A stretch of DNA of 64,000 nt from Rhodoferax sp. AJA081-3 (lineage in GTDB: Bacteria > Pseudomonadota > Gammaproteobacteria > Burkholderiales > Burkholderiaceae_C). Below are positions 27,135 through 35,125 of the stretch, in pieces. Numbering within the stretch: the stretch's first letter is position 1; each line of letters begins with the position of its first letter. Made by a program: the position numbers and the translations under genes. Below the pieces are notes generated by a model. It searched no databases. It had not been told where the DNA came from and saw only the letters and a list, made by a program, of their open reading frames with translations. The DNA is taken from positions 1,240,001 through 1,304,000 of the forward strand of contig NZ_CP059068.1 in assembly GCF_017798165.1 (NCBI RefSeq). The letters run 5' to 3'.

Positions 27135-28310
27135 CTAGGCCACGCCGACCCCGTTGTGCGCCACGCGGGCCGACCGCGGGTGACGCTTGCCATTCAGCAA
27201 CGTGCTGATCCAGGTATGGCGCACAAACAACTGGTAGCTGCCCACGCAGACCAAGGTGGTGGCAGCGATGTTGATGGCAATTTTGACCAGGGCGGGCATT
27301 GGCAGTTGGTACAGCAAGGCCCCAAAAAGAATGGTCAACGGAAAGTGCAGCAAGTAGACCCAGTAGGCACTGTCGGACAGATAGCCCAGCACCACATGGC
27401 GCGACTGCAGGAACTTGAGGGCCAGACCGATGGAGGCAAAGCTCCACAGCCAGCCTGCGCAGTGGTAGCTGTAAGCGCCCAACAGTTCCGGTCCGTGTCG
27501 GAGCATCACTACACCGGTGCCCAGGTAAAACAGCAGGCCCGCCGCGGCACAGTGCGCCCAGCGGCGCTGGAACTGCGCAAACAGCTCGGTCTGCCTGCCA
27601 TGCAGCATGAGCCCGAAGACGAAGAACATCCCGTTGTGCAACCACTCGTTCCAGGGTGGCAAGAATGCGCCAGAGGCCATGAGGATCCCACGTGGGTAGC
27701 CCGCGCCTGCGGCCAGCAAGGGCAGCGCGAGAACCGCGAACCCCCAGGGCTGGCGTGCCAGCCAAGCCAACAAGGATGCCGCCGGTGCGAACCAGGCACG
27801 CGGCAGGCGCAGCAGCACCGAAGTGGCCACACAAAACCACAGCAGCATCCATAAAAACCACAGGTGCACCGTGCTAGGCCCTTGGGGAATCGGCAGGTTC
27901 GCGATCACGGTTTGGTCCAGCCCCCATTGGCCCAACACGATCCGGTTCATGAAGGCCAGCGCAGCGAAACCCGACGCTACCCACAAGAAAGGCCAAAACA
28001 AAGCGAACGGCAGCGCGAGACGCGCTAGCCGGTGGCGCAACAGGCCGCCCGGCCCACGGGACCGGGCAAGCAGCATGGCAAAGAACCCCGCCAGAATAAA
28101 AAACGCTGGCATCCTGAACGCATGGATGGAAGTCATCAGCAGGTCTGCCACGACCGTGCGCTGCTCATCACGCCAGATGATTGGCGAAGGCTCGAACCCG
28201 TAGATAGCGGTCACATGCAGCACGATGCCCAACCACATCAGGATGGCGCGCAGGTTGTCTAAGGCATGGAGGCGTGCTCCGGCGGCTAGGGGTGTGGAGA
28301 TGTCGTTCAT
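27135..28310 (-). CDS. Membrane acyltransferase 3 family protein (OpgC/MdoC-like)
   Basis: This 391-residue polytopic protein has about ten hydrophobic helices and the family start ALDNLRAILMWLGIVLHV, whose His is the catalytic candidate, followed by FRMPAFFILAGFF. The family acylates or succinylates periplasmic glucans and surface sugars from the membrane. The ATG at 28310 begins the domain. The gap to the downstream radical SAM gene (26952-27134) shows no gene or clear signal. Upstream lies the E1 remnant at 28345. Confidence 0.88.
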   Translation of the reverse strand: MNDISTPLAAGARLHALDNLRAILMWLGIVLHVTAIYGFEPSPIIWRDEQRTVVADLLMTSIHAFRMPAFFILAGFFAMLLARSRGPGGLLRHRLARLALPFALFWPFLWVASGFAALAFMNRIVLGQWGLDQTVIANLPIPQGPSTVHLWFLWMLLWFCVATSVLLRLPRAWFAPAASLLAWLARQPWGFAVLALPLLAAGAGYPRGILMASGAFLPPWNEWLHNGMFFVFGLMLHGRQTELFAQFQRRWAHCAAAGLLFYLGTGVVMLRHGPELLGAYSYHCAGWLWSFASIGLALKFLQSRHVVLGYLSDSAYWVYLLHFPLTILFGALLYQLPMPALVKIAINIAATTLVCVGSYQLFVRHTWISTLLNGKRHPRSARVAHNGVGVA

Positions 28311-28344
28311 AGCTACCTTGAACGATAACAGGCCAATTGACCCA

Positions 28345-28455
28345 GGGCGGCCCCACCGTACTCTCCGCATCCACGCCAAAAAACCTCACACAGCCGCCCG
28401 CGTGTCGCTACGGCCAAAACCATGCGTTCCTGGCATGAGGTAGCTGCGATCTTTT
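28345..28455 (-). pseudogene. Remnant of a second mdeB/E1 gene, C-terminal part
   Basis: Read on the minus strand from 28452, this gives DRSYLMPGTHGFGRSDTRAA, then a stop, then in a shifted frame FFGVDAESTVG. The intact E1 at 30934 ends DRSYLTLGTDGFGRSDTRAA and YFGVDAASILR. At the DNA level about three quarters of 95 aligned bases match 30966-31060 with one indel. The stop and the frameshift show it is dead. It abuts the hydrolase gene stop at 28465. Confidence 0.85.
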
Positions 28456-28464
28456 GACCTACTC

Positions 28465-29301
28465 TTAGTTGCAGCGCGCTCCACTTTCTGCGCCAAGATG
28501 CGCATCCAGGAACCCAATCACCTTTTCGGCGTACGGGACCGGATGCGCTGCAAAGGCATGTGTATGTTCAGCGTTTGGAACTTGCCAGAATTCAGTGTGG
28601 GTCTTTTGTTCCAGGGTGCGCCACAACAACTTGCCGTCTTCGACCGGGGTAAATTCATCGGACTCGCCATAAATCAACAAGAGATTTGGGCTGCCCACCA
28701 GATGTTCGGCGGCGTAGGTGGGGCGCAAGCTGCGCTCACCGGCGGGATAGAACAATTTGGAAAGCTGAATACCCAACTTCGGAACGGGATAACGACGCCA
28801 AAAGTGCAACAGGGTCGGAAACGCAGACTCCAGAACGGCCGCCTTAAAAGGATGATGGGGCTGCGCCATGGCGCACACACTCATGGCCGCCCCCATCGAG
28901 GCGCCCAGAACCGCTACCGACAAGTCCGGGTATCGCGCTTGCAAAGCCTGCCCGGCGGCCAGTACGTCCAATGGATAGTCCATGGTGGTCGAGGTGCTTT
29001 CACCAAAGCCATTCAAGTCAAACACCATCACGTGGTAGCCAGCCCGACGCAGCATTTCGCTATGCCCGTATTTCATCCAGAAGCCTTTGGCCACGACCCC
29101 CATCGGGTGCGACATCAACACCGCACCTTTGACCTTCGCAGTGTGTGCAGGCCCTAACAAGGCAGAAAGAGTAGCCCCGGATTCGCTTGCAATCTGCAAT
29201 CGCTGCCAATGCTGCCGATCAGCCTGCTCTGGCCAACGCCAGGGTTTGACAAAGCGACCAAAAAAGGGCTTTTTGAACAGTCGATAGGCGGTGTTTTTCA
29301 T
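28465..29301 (-). CDS. Alpha/beta hydrolase
   Basis: This 278-residue cytoplasmic protein has the fold motifs LMSHPMGVVAKGF (oxyanion region), DLNGFGEST, the nucleophile elbow LGASMGAAMS (Ser of GxSxG), an Asp in YGESDEFTPV and a His in NAEHTHAF. It is probably an esterase or lipase-like enzyme of unknown substrate. It is divergent from an AraC/GlxA-type regulator across 159 bases, which likely controls it. Both genes sit between two pieces of a decayed E1 gene, suggesting they arrived together. Confidence 0.88.
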   Translation of the reverse strand: MKNTAYRLFKKPFFGRFVKPWRWPEQADRQHWQRLQIASESGATLSALLGPAHTAKVKGAVLMSHPMGVVAKGFWMKYGHSEMLRRAGYHVMVFDLNGFGESTSTTMDYPLDVLAAGQALQARYPDLSVAVLGASMGAAMSVCAMAQPHHPFKAAVLESAFPTLLHFWRRYPVPKLGIQLSKLFYPAGERSLRPTYAAEHLVGSPNLLLIYGESDEFTPVEDGKLLWRTLEQKTHTEFWQVPNAEHTHAFAAHPVPYAEKVIGFLDAHLGAESGARCN

Positions 29302-29460
29302 GCGGGAAATCCTTGTCAAGTTGAACGCTCAACGCCAAGACTGACGCGGCGAGCCCGTACTGTAGGCATTGACTTGAACCGCCGCCATCGGCAAAAATGA
29401 CTAATTTCATGCCATTTTTGCCACGCATCCCCGCTAAACACCCAGACCCATATCCAAACC

Positions 29461-30486
29461 ATGCACATCACGGTATTGATGGCCGATCAATGTTCTGCGA
29501 CCAGCGTCGCCGCCACCCTGGAATTTTTTGAAACTGCCAACGTGCTGCATCGCCACGCAGGCGGCAAAAATGTCCGAACCCATGTGGACCGGGCCAACTT
29601 GTTCAAGGTTAAAACTGCCTCGGTAGACGGCCGGGCCGTCACGTGCACTGGCGGACTTCTATTGACACCCGATAAGGCCTTTGCCGATGTACACAACCCG
29701 CAGCTCATCATTGTTCCGGGGTTCATGTTCAATATCTTGGGCGTACTGCCATCGCTGAACACAATGGTTCAATGGTTGCAACAGCAGCATCAACGGGGCA
29801 GCTATATCGCCAGCATGTGTACGGGAGCCTTCGTGACCGCCCAGGCAGGATTGTTGGATGGTCGCTGCGCCACGACACACTGGGCCTTTAGTGAGCAGTT
29901 TGCCCAACGCTTCCCGCTAGTAAATTTGCAAACCGAGCGCACAGTGACAGAGGACGGCCAAATCATGTGTTCCGGTGGATCCACCAGTGGCACGGATCTA
30001 TTGCTGCATTTGATTCGAAAATTTGCGTCGCCTCAATTGGCTGCCGAATGCGCAAAGAAGTTACTGGTGGATATTTCTGCGCGCAGCCAGACGCCCTATG
30101 CCTGCACTACATTCAAGAAAAATCACACCGACGCTGAAATCTTGCGCATTCAAATCTGGCTGGAAAATCGCATTGGCACCAGCATCACGATGGAGCAGGT
30201 AGCGGACGAATTTGGTCTGAGCATTCGCAACTTCATCCGCCGATTTAAAGCGGCAACCGATCAAACCCCTATCCTCTACCTGCAGAACCTGCGGATTGAA
30301 AAGGCCAAACATCTACTGGAAAGTAGCCAACTGGCGTTCGACCAGATTACCCAAAAGGTGGGTTATGAAGATGGGAATTCGTTTCGGCGGCTGTTCAAAC
30401 AGAGGGTAGGTTTGGTACCCAGCACTTACCGCAAGCGGTTTGAGAATGTTCGCAGCGAACAGCCCCTGGAAAGTTCGCCCCTCTGA
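29461..30486 (+). CDS. GlxA-type AraC family regulator (DJ-1/PfpI domain plus HTH)
   Basis: This 341-residue protein has an N-terminal DJ-1/PfpI-like domain (about 1-180), with the nucleophile-elbow cysteine in IASMCTGAFVTAQAGLLDG and TTHWAF. A C-terminal AraC HTH pair (about 225-325) follows, with MEQVADEFGLSIRNFIRRF and ITQKVGYEDGNSFRRLFKQ. GlxA-type regulators sense small metabolites, often quaternary amines. The hydrolase gene transcribed away from it is the obvious target. Base use is more AT-rich than in the flanking mde genes, in line with later arrival. Confidence 0.92.
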   Translation: MHITVLMADQCSATSVAATLEFFETANVLHRHAGGKNVRTHVDRANLFKVKTASVDGRAVTCTGGLLLTPDKAFADVHNPQLIIVPGFMFNILGVLPSLNTMVQWLQQQHQRGSYIASMCTGAFVTAQAGLLDGRCATTHWAFSEQFAQRFPLVNLQTERTVTEDGQIMCSGGSTSGTDLLLHLIRKFASPQLAAECAKKLLVDISARSQTPYACTTFKKNHTDAEILRIQIWLENRIGTSITMEQVADEFGLSIRNFIRRFKAATDQTPILYLQNLRIEKAKHLLESSQLAFDQITQKVGYEDGNSFRRLFKQRVGLVPSTYRKRFENVRSEQPLESSPL

Positions 30487-30513
30487 AGCACTTTTACTCC
30501 TGCACTTGAGGGG

Positions 30514-30571
30514 AAATCGGGCTGAACGTAGTAGAGAACGTCCTGTTGCTCCACCCGCAGCCTCTTTCTGC
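30514..30571 (-). pseudogene. Remnant of a second mdeB/E1 gene, internal part
   Basis: The minus strand reads VEQQDVLYYV directly joined to QPDFP. The intact E1 has VEQKDVFYYV, nine residues, then QPDLP. The best 35 bases match 31471-31505 at 28 positions. It lies just past the AraC gene stop and is collinear with the C-terminal remnant at 28345, so both come from one duplicated gene. Confidence 0.75.
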
Positions 30572-30642
30572 TTTTGACGCCTAGCCCCTCACCGCTGGGT
30601 TAGGATTGACGCTCAGTAAAAAACTTAAAGTTAGGGATCTGT

Positions 30643-30885
30643 ATGTCAGAAGCACGAGATTATCTGGAGATGAGTTATCACTCGATTCAATGCTTTACCA
30701 ACGATGGCAAGCTGGATGCAAACGAGCTTGGAAAAATTGTTGCAATTGCGGAAAAAGATGGCGTGATTGACTCTAACGAAATCAGAGTCCTGACAAGCAT
30801 CATTTCGAAAATCAAGCCCCATGAAGTGGACGCGGCCATGCAGCAAAGGCTTGCTGACATCAGTAAGAAGATCGCAAAGGTCTAA
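30643..30885 (+). CDS. Small hypothetical protein with two EF-hand-like loops
   Basis: This 80-residue acidic protein follows TAGGGA before its ATG. Two segments, TNDGKLDANELG and EKDGVIDSNEIR, have the spacing and acidic residues of EF-hand-like loops, each followed by a helix. No signal peptide or membrane segment is present. I recall similar small proteins in proteobacteria without a function. It lies between the E1 remnant and the end of mdeB, which converges on it. Calcium binding is a guess from the loops. Confidence 0.7.
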   Translation: MSEARDYLEMSYHSIQCFTNDGKLDANELGKIVAIAEKDGVIDSNEIRVLTSIISKIKPHEVDAAMQQRLADISKKIAKV

Positions 30886-30933
30886 CTTCTGCGCCAGCGG
30901 TGGCCCAAGTGCCGTGGATGCGTCCACCTGCTA

Positions 30934-33555
30934 TCAGGCCACCTGCCCCAACGCCGCCCGCAAAATACTCGCCGCATCCACCCCAAAGTAGCCCCGCAAC
31001 GCGGCCCGCGTGTCACTGCGGCCAAATCCGTCGGTGCCCAGCGTGAGGTAGCTGCGGTCTGCAGGCAGGAAGGCGCGCACGCTTTCCGGCACGGCGCAGA
31101 CGTAATCGGTGGCGGCGACGATGGGGCCGGCGCTGCCTTGCAACTGCTGCTCGATAAACGGCACGGGGGCGGTCGCGTCGCCGGCCATTTGGCGTTGCAG
31201 GCTGTCGCGGCCATCACGGGCCAGTTCGCTCCAGCTGGTGACGCTGTACACAGTCACCTCTACGCCTTGTGCGGCCAGCAATTGCGCGGCCTTGACCACC
31301 TCGGTCAGGATGGCACCAGAGCCCAGCAGCGTAACTACCTTAAGCGATTTGTGGCCATAGCCCCCGTCGGTACTAGCTGAATAGCTACTGAATTTATAGC
31401 AACCCTTAACCACATCGGCCTCCGAACCTACAGGCAGGTCGGGCTGGGCGTAGTTCTCGTTCATCAGCGTGACGTAGTAGAAAACGTCTTTCTGCTCGAC
31501 CAGCATCTCACGCATGCCGTGGTCAACAATGACGGCCATCTCACCGGCAAAGGCCGGGTCGTAAGCCTTGCAATTGGGTATCGTGGCCGCCACCAGGTGA
31601 CTGCTGCCGTCCTGGTGCTGCAAGCCCTCGCCGCCCAGTGTCGTGCGGCCCGATGTTGCGCCCAGCAGGAAGCCACGCGAACGCTGGTCCGCTGCGGCCC
31701 AGATGGCGTCGCCCACACGCTGGAAGCCGAACATGGAGTAGTAGATGTAGAACGGCAGCATGGCCAGGCCGTGCACGCTGTAGCTGGTGGCGGCAGCCGT
31801 CCAGCTGGCGATAGCACCGGCCTCGCTGATGCCTTCTTCCAGAATCTGCCCGTCCATGGCTTCGCGGTAGCTCAGCACCGAGCCAATGTCTTCCGGCTCG
31901 TAACGCTGGCCTACGCTGGAGTAGATGCCGACCTGCTTGAACAGGTTGGCCATGCCGAAGGTGCGCGCCTCATCGGCGACGATGGGCACGATGCGTGGCC
32001 CCAGTTCCTTGTCTTTCAGCAGATTGCCCAGCATGCGCACAAAGGCCATCGTCGTGGACATTTCCTTGCCAGCAGCCGCCGTGGCAAAGGCTGCGTAGCT
32101 GGTGAGCGCAGGCACGGGCACAACGTCAGCCGCCGTCTCGCGGCGTGGCAGGTAGCCGCCCAGTTGGGTGCGCTTGGTGTGCAGGTAGCGCATCTCGGCA
32201 CTGTCGTCTGCGGGTTTGAAGAATTCGAGATTCGCGGCCTGCGCGTCGGTCAGTGGCAGGTTGAAGCGGTTGCGGAATTCGATCAGCGCGGCTTCGTCCA
32301 GCTTCTTTTGGCTGTGGGTGGTCATCTTGCCCTGGCCGGCCTGGCCCATGCCATAACCCTTCTTGGTGTGGGCCAGGATCACGGTGGGCTGACCACTGTG
32401 TTGCGCGGCCGCGGCATAGGCGGCGTGGATCTTGACGATGTCGTGGCCGCCGCGCTTGAGGCGGTCGATTTGCTCGTCCGTCATGCCCTGGGCCAGTTGC
32501 TTCAGCGCTTCGTTCTGGCCGAAGAAACTGTCGCGGTTGAAGCGGCCGTCTTTCGCGGCAAAGGTCTGCATCTGGCCGTCCACGGTGTTGGCAAAGGCCT
32601 GCACCAGGGCGCCGGTGGTGTCGCGGGCAAACAGGCCATCCCAGTCGCTGCCCCAGACGAGTTTGATGACGTTCCAGCCTGCGCCGCGAAACAACTTCTC
32701 CAGCTCGTCGATGATGCGGCCATTGCCCCGCACCGGGCCGTCCAGGCGCTGCAGGTTGCAGTTGACGACCCAGACCAGGTTGTCCAGCTTTTCGCGGCTT
32801 GCGAGCGTCAACGCGCTCATGCTCTCCGGCTCGTCCATCTCGCCATCGCCAAACACGCCCCACACCTTGCGACCGGCGCAGTCCAGCAACTGGCGGTGCG
32901 ACAGGTAACGCATGAAACGTGCGTGGTAGATGGAGCTGATGGGGCCAATGCCCATGGAGCCCGTGGGGAACTGCCAGAAGTCGGGCATCAGCCAGGGGTG
33001 CGGGTAGCTGGACAGGCCGCGGGCACCCTGGTCGGGCGCGGTGATCTCTTGCCGGTAGTGGGCCAGGTCGTTCTCGGTCAACCGCCCTTCCAGAAAGGCC
33101 CGCGCATACACGCCTGGTGCACTGTGGGGTTGGAAGAACACCAGGTCACCACTACGTGAACCTTTGAAGAAGTGGTTAAAGCCCACCTCGAACAAATCCG
33201 CGGCACTGGCGTAGCTGGCGATGTGTCCACCCAGCTCTCCGTAAGCGCCATTCGCGCGGGCCACCATGGCCAGCGCGTTCCAGCGCATCAGCGACGCCAG
33301 TTTTTCCTCAATCGCCAGGTCACCGGGGAAGGTCCCCTGCTGGTCTACGGGGATGGTGTTCACATACGGCGTGGCCAGCTCGGGTGACCAGCCGACCTGC
33401 GCCGTGTGCGCCAGGCGCACCAGTTGGTCCAGCACAAACCGCGCGCGCTCGGCGCCGTGGGTGGCAACCACGGACTGGAAGGCTTGTGTCCACTCCGCGG
33501 TTTCAGTGGGATCGGCGTCGACAGGGGGCGTGGGGATGTGCGAGGTGGTATTCAT
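30934..33555 (-). CDS. mdeB: Homodimeric 2-oxoacid dehydrogenase E1, probable 2-oxobutyrate dehydrogenase
   Basis: This 873-residue thiamine-diphosphate enzyme of the AceE family has GDGEMDEPES and NCNLQRLDGPV at the cofactor site, a transketolase centre (EARTFGMANLF, SGRTTLGGEGLQHQDG) and GTDGFGRSDTR at the C-terminus. AceE is pyruvate dehydrogenase E1, but here no E2 or E3 gene is near. The gene follows methionine gamma-lyase, as mdeB does in Pseudomonas putida, where the enzyme prefers 2-oxobutyrate. It would oxidise the 2-oxobutyrate released from methionine, borrowing E2/E3 from elsewhere. Residues of about 718-738 come from an in-frame dispersed repeat. Confidence 0.9.
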   Translation of the reverse strand: MNTTSHIPTPPVDADPTETAEWTQAFQSVVATHGAERARFVLDQLVRLAHTAQVGWSPELATPYVNTIPVDQQGTFPGDLAIEEKLASLMRWNALAMVARANGAYGELGGHIASYASAADLFEVGFNHFFKGSRSGDLVFFQPHSAPGVYARAFLEGRLTENDLAHYRQEITAPDQGARGLSSYPHPWLMPDFWQFPTGSMGIGPISSIYHARFMRYLSHRQLLDCAGRKVWGVFGDGEMDEPESMSALTLASREKLDNLVWVVNCNLQRLDGPVRGNGRIIDELEKLFRGAGWNVIKLVWGSDWDGLFARDTTGALVQAFANTVDGQMQTFAAKDGRFNRDSFFGQNEALKQLAQGMTDEQIDRLKRGGHDIVKIHAAYAAAAQHSGQPTVILAHTKKGYGMGQAGQGKMTTHSQKKLDEAALIEFRNRFNLPLTDAQAANLEFFKPADDSAEMRYLHTKRTQLGGYLPRRETAADVVPVPALTSYAAFATAAAGKEMSTTMAFVRMLGNLLKDKELGPRIVPIVADEARTFGMANLFKQVGIYSSVGQRYEPEDIGSVLSYREAMDGQILEEGISEAGAIASWTAAATSYSVHGLAMLPFYIYYSMFGFQRVGDAIWAAADQRSRGFLLGATSGRTTLGGEGLQHQDGSSHLVAATIPNCKAYDPAFAGEMAVIVDHGMREMLVEQKDVFYYVTLMNENYAQPDLPVGSEADVVKGCYKFSSYSASTDGGYGHKSLKVVTLLGSGAILTEVVKAAQLLAAQGVEVTVYSVTSWSELARDGRDSLQRQMAGDATAPVPFIEQQLQGSAGPIVAATDYVCAVPESVRAFLPADRSYLTLGTDGFGRSDTRAALRGYFGVDAASILRAALGQVA
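31340..31402 (-). repeat. Dispersed GGGGGCTA repeat, copy 4 (in frame inside mdeB)
   Basis: On the minus strand GCTATAAATTCAGTAGC is followed by CGACGGGGGCTATGGCCAC. It supplies the peptide YKFSSYSASTDGGYG between the transketolase core and the C-terminal domain. The frame is kept, and E. coli AceE, from memory, has a shorter linker there. Confidence 0.85.
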
Positions 33556-33660
33556 GGGCTCTGACTATACAAACGCAGGCACCGAATGTGCTGCCAATCT
33601 GCATGTAAAAAGCCAGGCCGTGCAGCACAAAATGCCAAAAAGACAGGGAGCAACAGCAGC

Positions 33661-33700
33661 ATGCGCCCCAAGGTCCGCGGTTACACGGACTTGGGCGCAT
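33661..33700. promoter_or_regulatory. Strong hairpin between mdeA and mdeB
   Basis: ATGCGCCC-CAAGGTCCG pairs with CGGACTTGGGCGCAT around an 8-base loop, with two single-base bulges. There is no T-run, so it is more likely an mRNA processing or stability element, or an attenuator, than a terminator. The rest of the 183-base gap shows nothing else. Confidence 0.5.
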
Positions 33701-33738
33701 GGCGGTTACCCTTCCGCGCGCTGGCGCGGGACTACGGT

Positions 33739-34989
33739 TTAGGCTGGCTGGGCCACCGCAACGCAGCGCAATGCCTGCGTAATATCCGCCACGATGTCTT
33801 CGATATCTTCCAGCCCAATGGACAAACGAACCAGGCCTTCGCTGATACCACAGGCCGCGCGCTCTTCGGGCGTGTACGTACTGTGGGTCATGCTGGCTGG
33901 GTGTTGGGCCAGCGATTCGGCATCGCCCAGGCTCACGGCGCGGGTCACCAGTTGCAGCGCGTCCATGAAACGCATGCCAGCTTCCATACCACCCTTCAGT
34001 TCAAACGCGATCATGCCGCCGAACTGGCGCATCTGGTGCTTGGCCAGTTCATGCTGGGAGAAGCTGGGCAGACCGGGGAAATGCACCACGGCCGTGGCGG
34101 GATGGGCTTCCAGCAGCTCGGCCACGGTTTGTGCGCTTTGGCAGTGGCGGTCCATGCGCAGGGACAAGGTTTTCAGGCCACGCATCACCAACTGTGCATC
34201 CTGTGCGGACATCACGGCACCGGTCATGTCCTTCAGGCCCACCAGGCGCACCTGCTTGGCCAGTTCGGCGTCGGCAAACACGGCCGCACCCGCGGTCAGG
34301 TCACCGTGGCCGCCCAGGTACTTGGTCATGGAATGCACGGACACGTCGGCGCCCAGCAACAGGGGCTGTTGCAGGTAGGGTGTGCAGTAGGTGTTGTCGA
34401 CGATCAGTTTGGCACCGCCCTGGTGGGCGATGGCTGCCACGGCGGCAATGTCCACCAGGCGCATATTGGGGTTGGCCGGGGTTTCGCAGTAGACCACCTT
34501 GGTCTTGGGACCCATGGCCTGGGCCACCTGCTCGGGGTCGGTCATGTCCACGTGGCGCACGGTGACGCCAAAACGGGTCAGGCCGTGGTTCAAAAAGGCA
34601 AAGGTGCAGCCATACAGCGTGATGTCGGCCAGCACTTCGTCGCCCTGCTCCAGCATGGACCACATGGTGGCCGTAATCGCGCCCATGCCCGAGCCAAAAA
34701 CCACGGCACCTGCGCCCTGCTCCAGGCTGGCCAGACGCGCTTCCAGCAGGGCCAGCGTGGGGTTGGAAATGCGGGTGTAGAAGTAACCTGGCTCGGTGCC
34801 GGCAAAACAGCGTGCACCGTAGGCGACGTCGGGGAACGCAAAGGTGGACGAGGTGTACAGCGGCGGCACCAGGGCGCCATTGTGGTCGGCCGGGTTGTAG
34901 CCCCAATGGATGGCACGGGTGCTGAAACCACCGGCCTTGGGCTTGGCGGCTGGGGGGATAGCGTCGAAGGGCAGGTCGTTGGCTTTCAT
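33739..34989 (-). CDS. mdeA: Methionine gamma-lyase
   Basis: This 416-residue PLP enzyme of the Cys/Met metabolism family splits methionine to methanethiol, ammonia and 2-oxobutyrate. Similarity to the Pseudomonas putida enzyme, as I recall it, runs throughout: ALVPPLYTSSTF, RISNPTLALLEAR, GCTFAFLNHG with Cys128 (the family's active-site Cys116), VDNTYCTPYLQ, the PLP Lys223 in SMTKYLGGHGD, GLKDMTGAVMS and SLAQHPASMTHSTYTPEER. TAGGAGA precedes the ATG. It is divergent from an Lrp regulator and upstream of mdeB, the order known from Pseudomonas. Confidence 0.95.
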   Translation of the reverse strand: MKANDLPFDAIPPAAKPKAGGFSTRAIHWGYNPADHNGALVPPLYTSSTFAFPDVAYGARCFAGTEPGYFYTRISNPTLALLEARLASLEQGAGAVVFGSGMGAITATMWSMLEQGDEVLADITLYGCTFAFLNHGLTRFGVTVRHVDMTDPEQVAQAMGPKTKVVYCETPANPNMRLVDIAAVAAIAHQGGAKLIVDNTYCTPYLQQPLLLGADVSVHSMTKYLGGHGDLTAGAAVFADAELAKQVRLVGLKDMTGAVMSAQDAQLVMRGLKTLSLRMDRHCQSAQTVAELLEAHPATAVVHFPGLPSFSQHELAKHQMRQFGGMIAFELKGGMEAGMRFMDALQLVTRAVSLGDAESLAQHPASMTHSTYTPEERAACGISEGLVRLSIGLEDIEDIVADITQALRCVAVAQPA

Positions 34990-35082
34990 GGCGGTGTCTC
35001 CTATGGGTTTTGTATAGGAGAATTTTTATGCAACCCGGGTGGATAAATTTCGCAAAATTCCAAGCATTCAGCTTTCTTTGGG

Positions 35083-35102
35083 GTGAAAATTTCCAAATTC
35101 AC
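35083..35102. promoter_or_regulatory. Candidate Lrp/MdeR operator
   Basis: GTGAAAATTTCCAAATTCAC is an inverted repeat with an AT-rich core in the mdeA-mdeR divergent promoter. Related words CAAAATTC occur at 35053 and 35114. Lrp-family proteins bind several such degenerate sites cooperatively. Confidence 0.5.
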
Positions 35103-35125
35103 TAGACTGAAGGCAAAATTCACCT

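Noticed and set aside
30934..33555. Annotation as aceE, the housekeeping pyruvate dehydrogenase E1
   Set aside because: The fold is the same, but the missing aceF/lpd and the mdeR-mdeA neighbours favour mdeB. The enzyme could still accept pyruvate.
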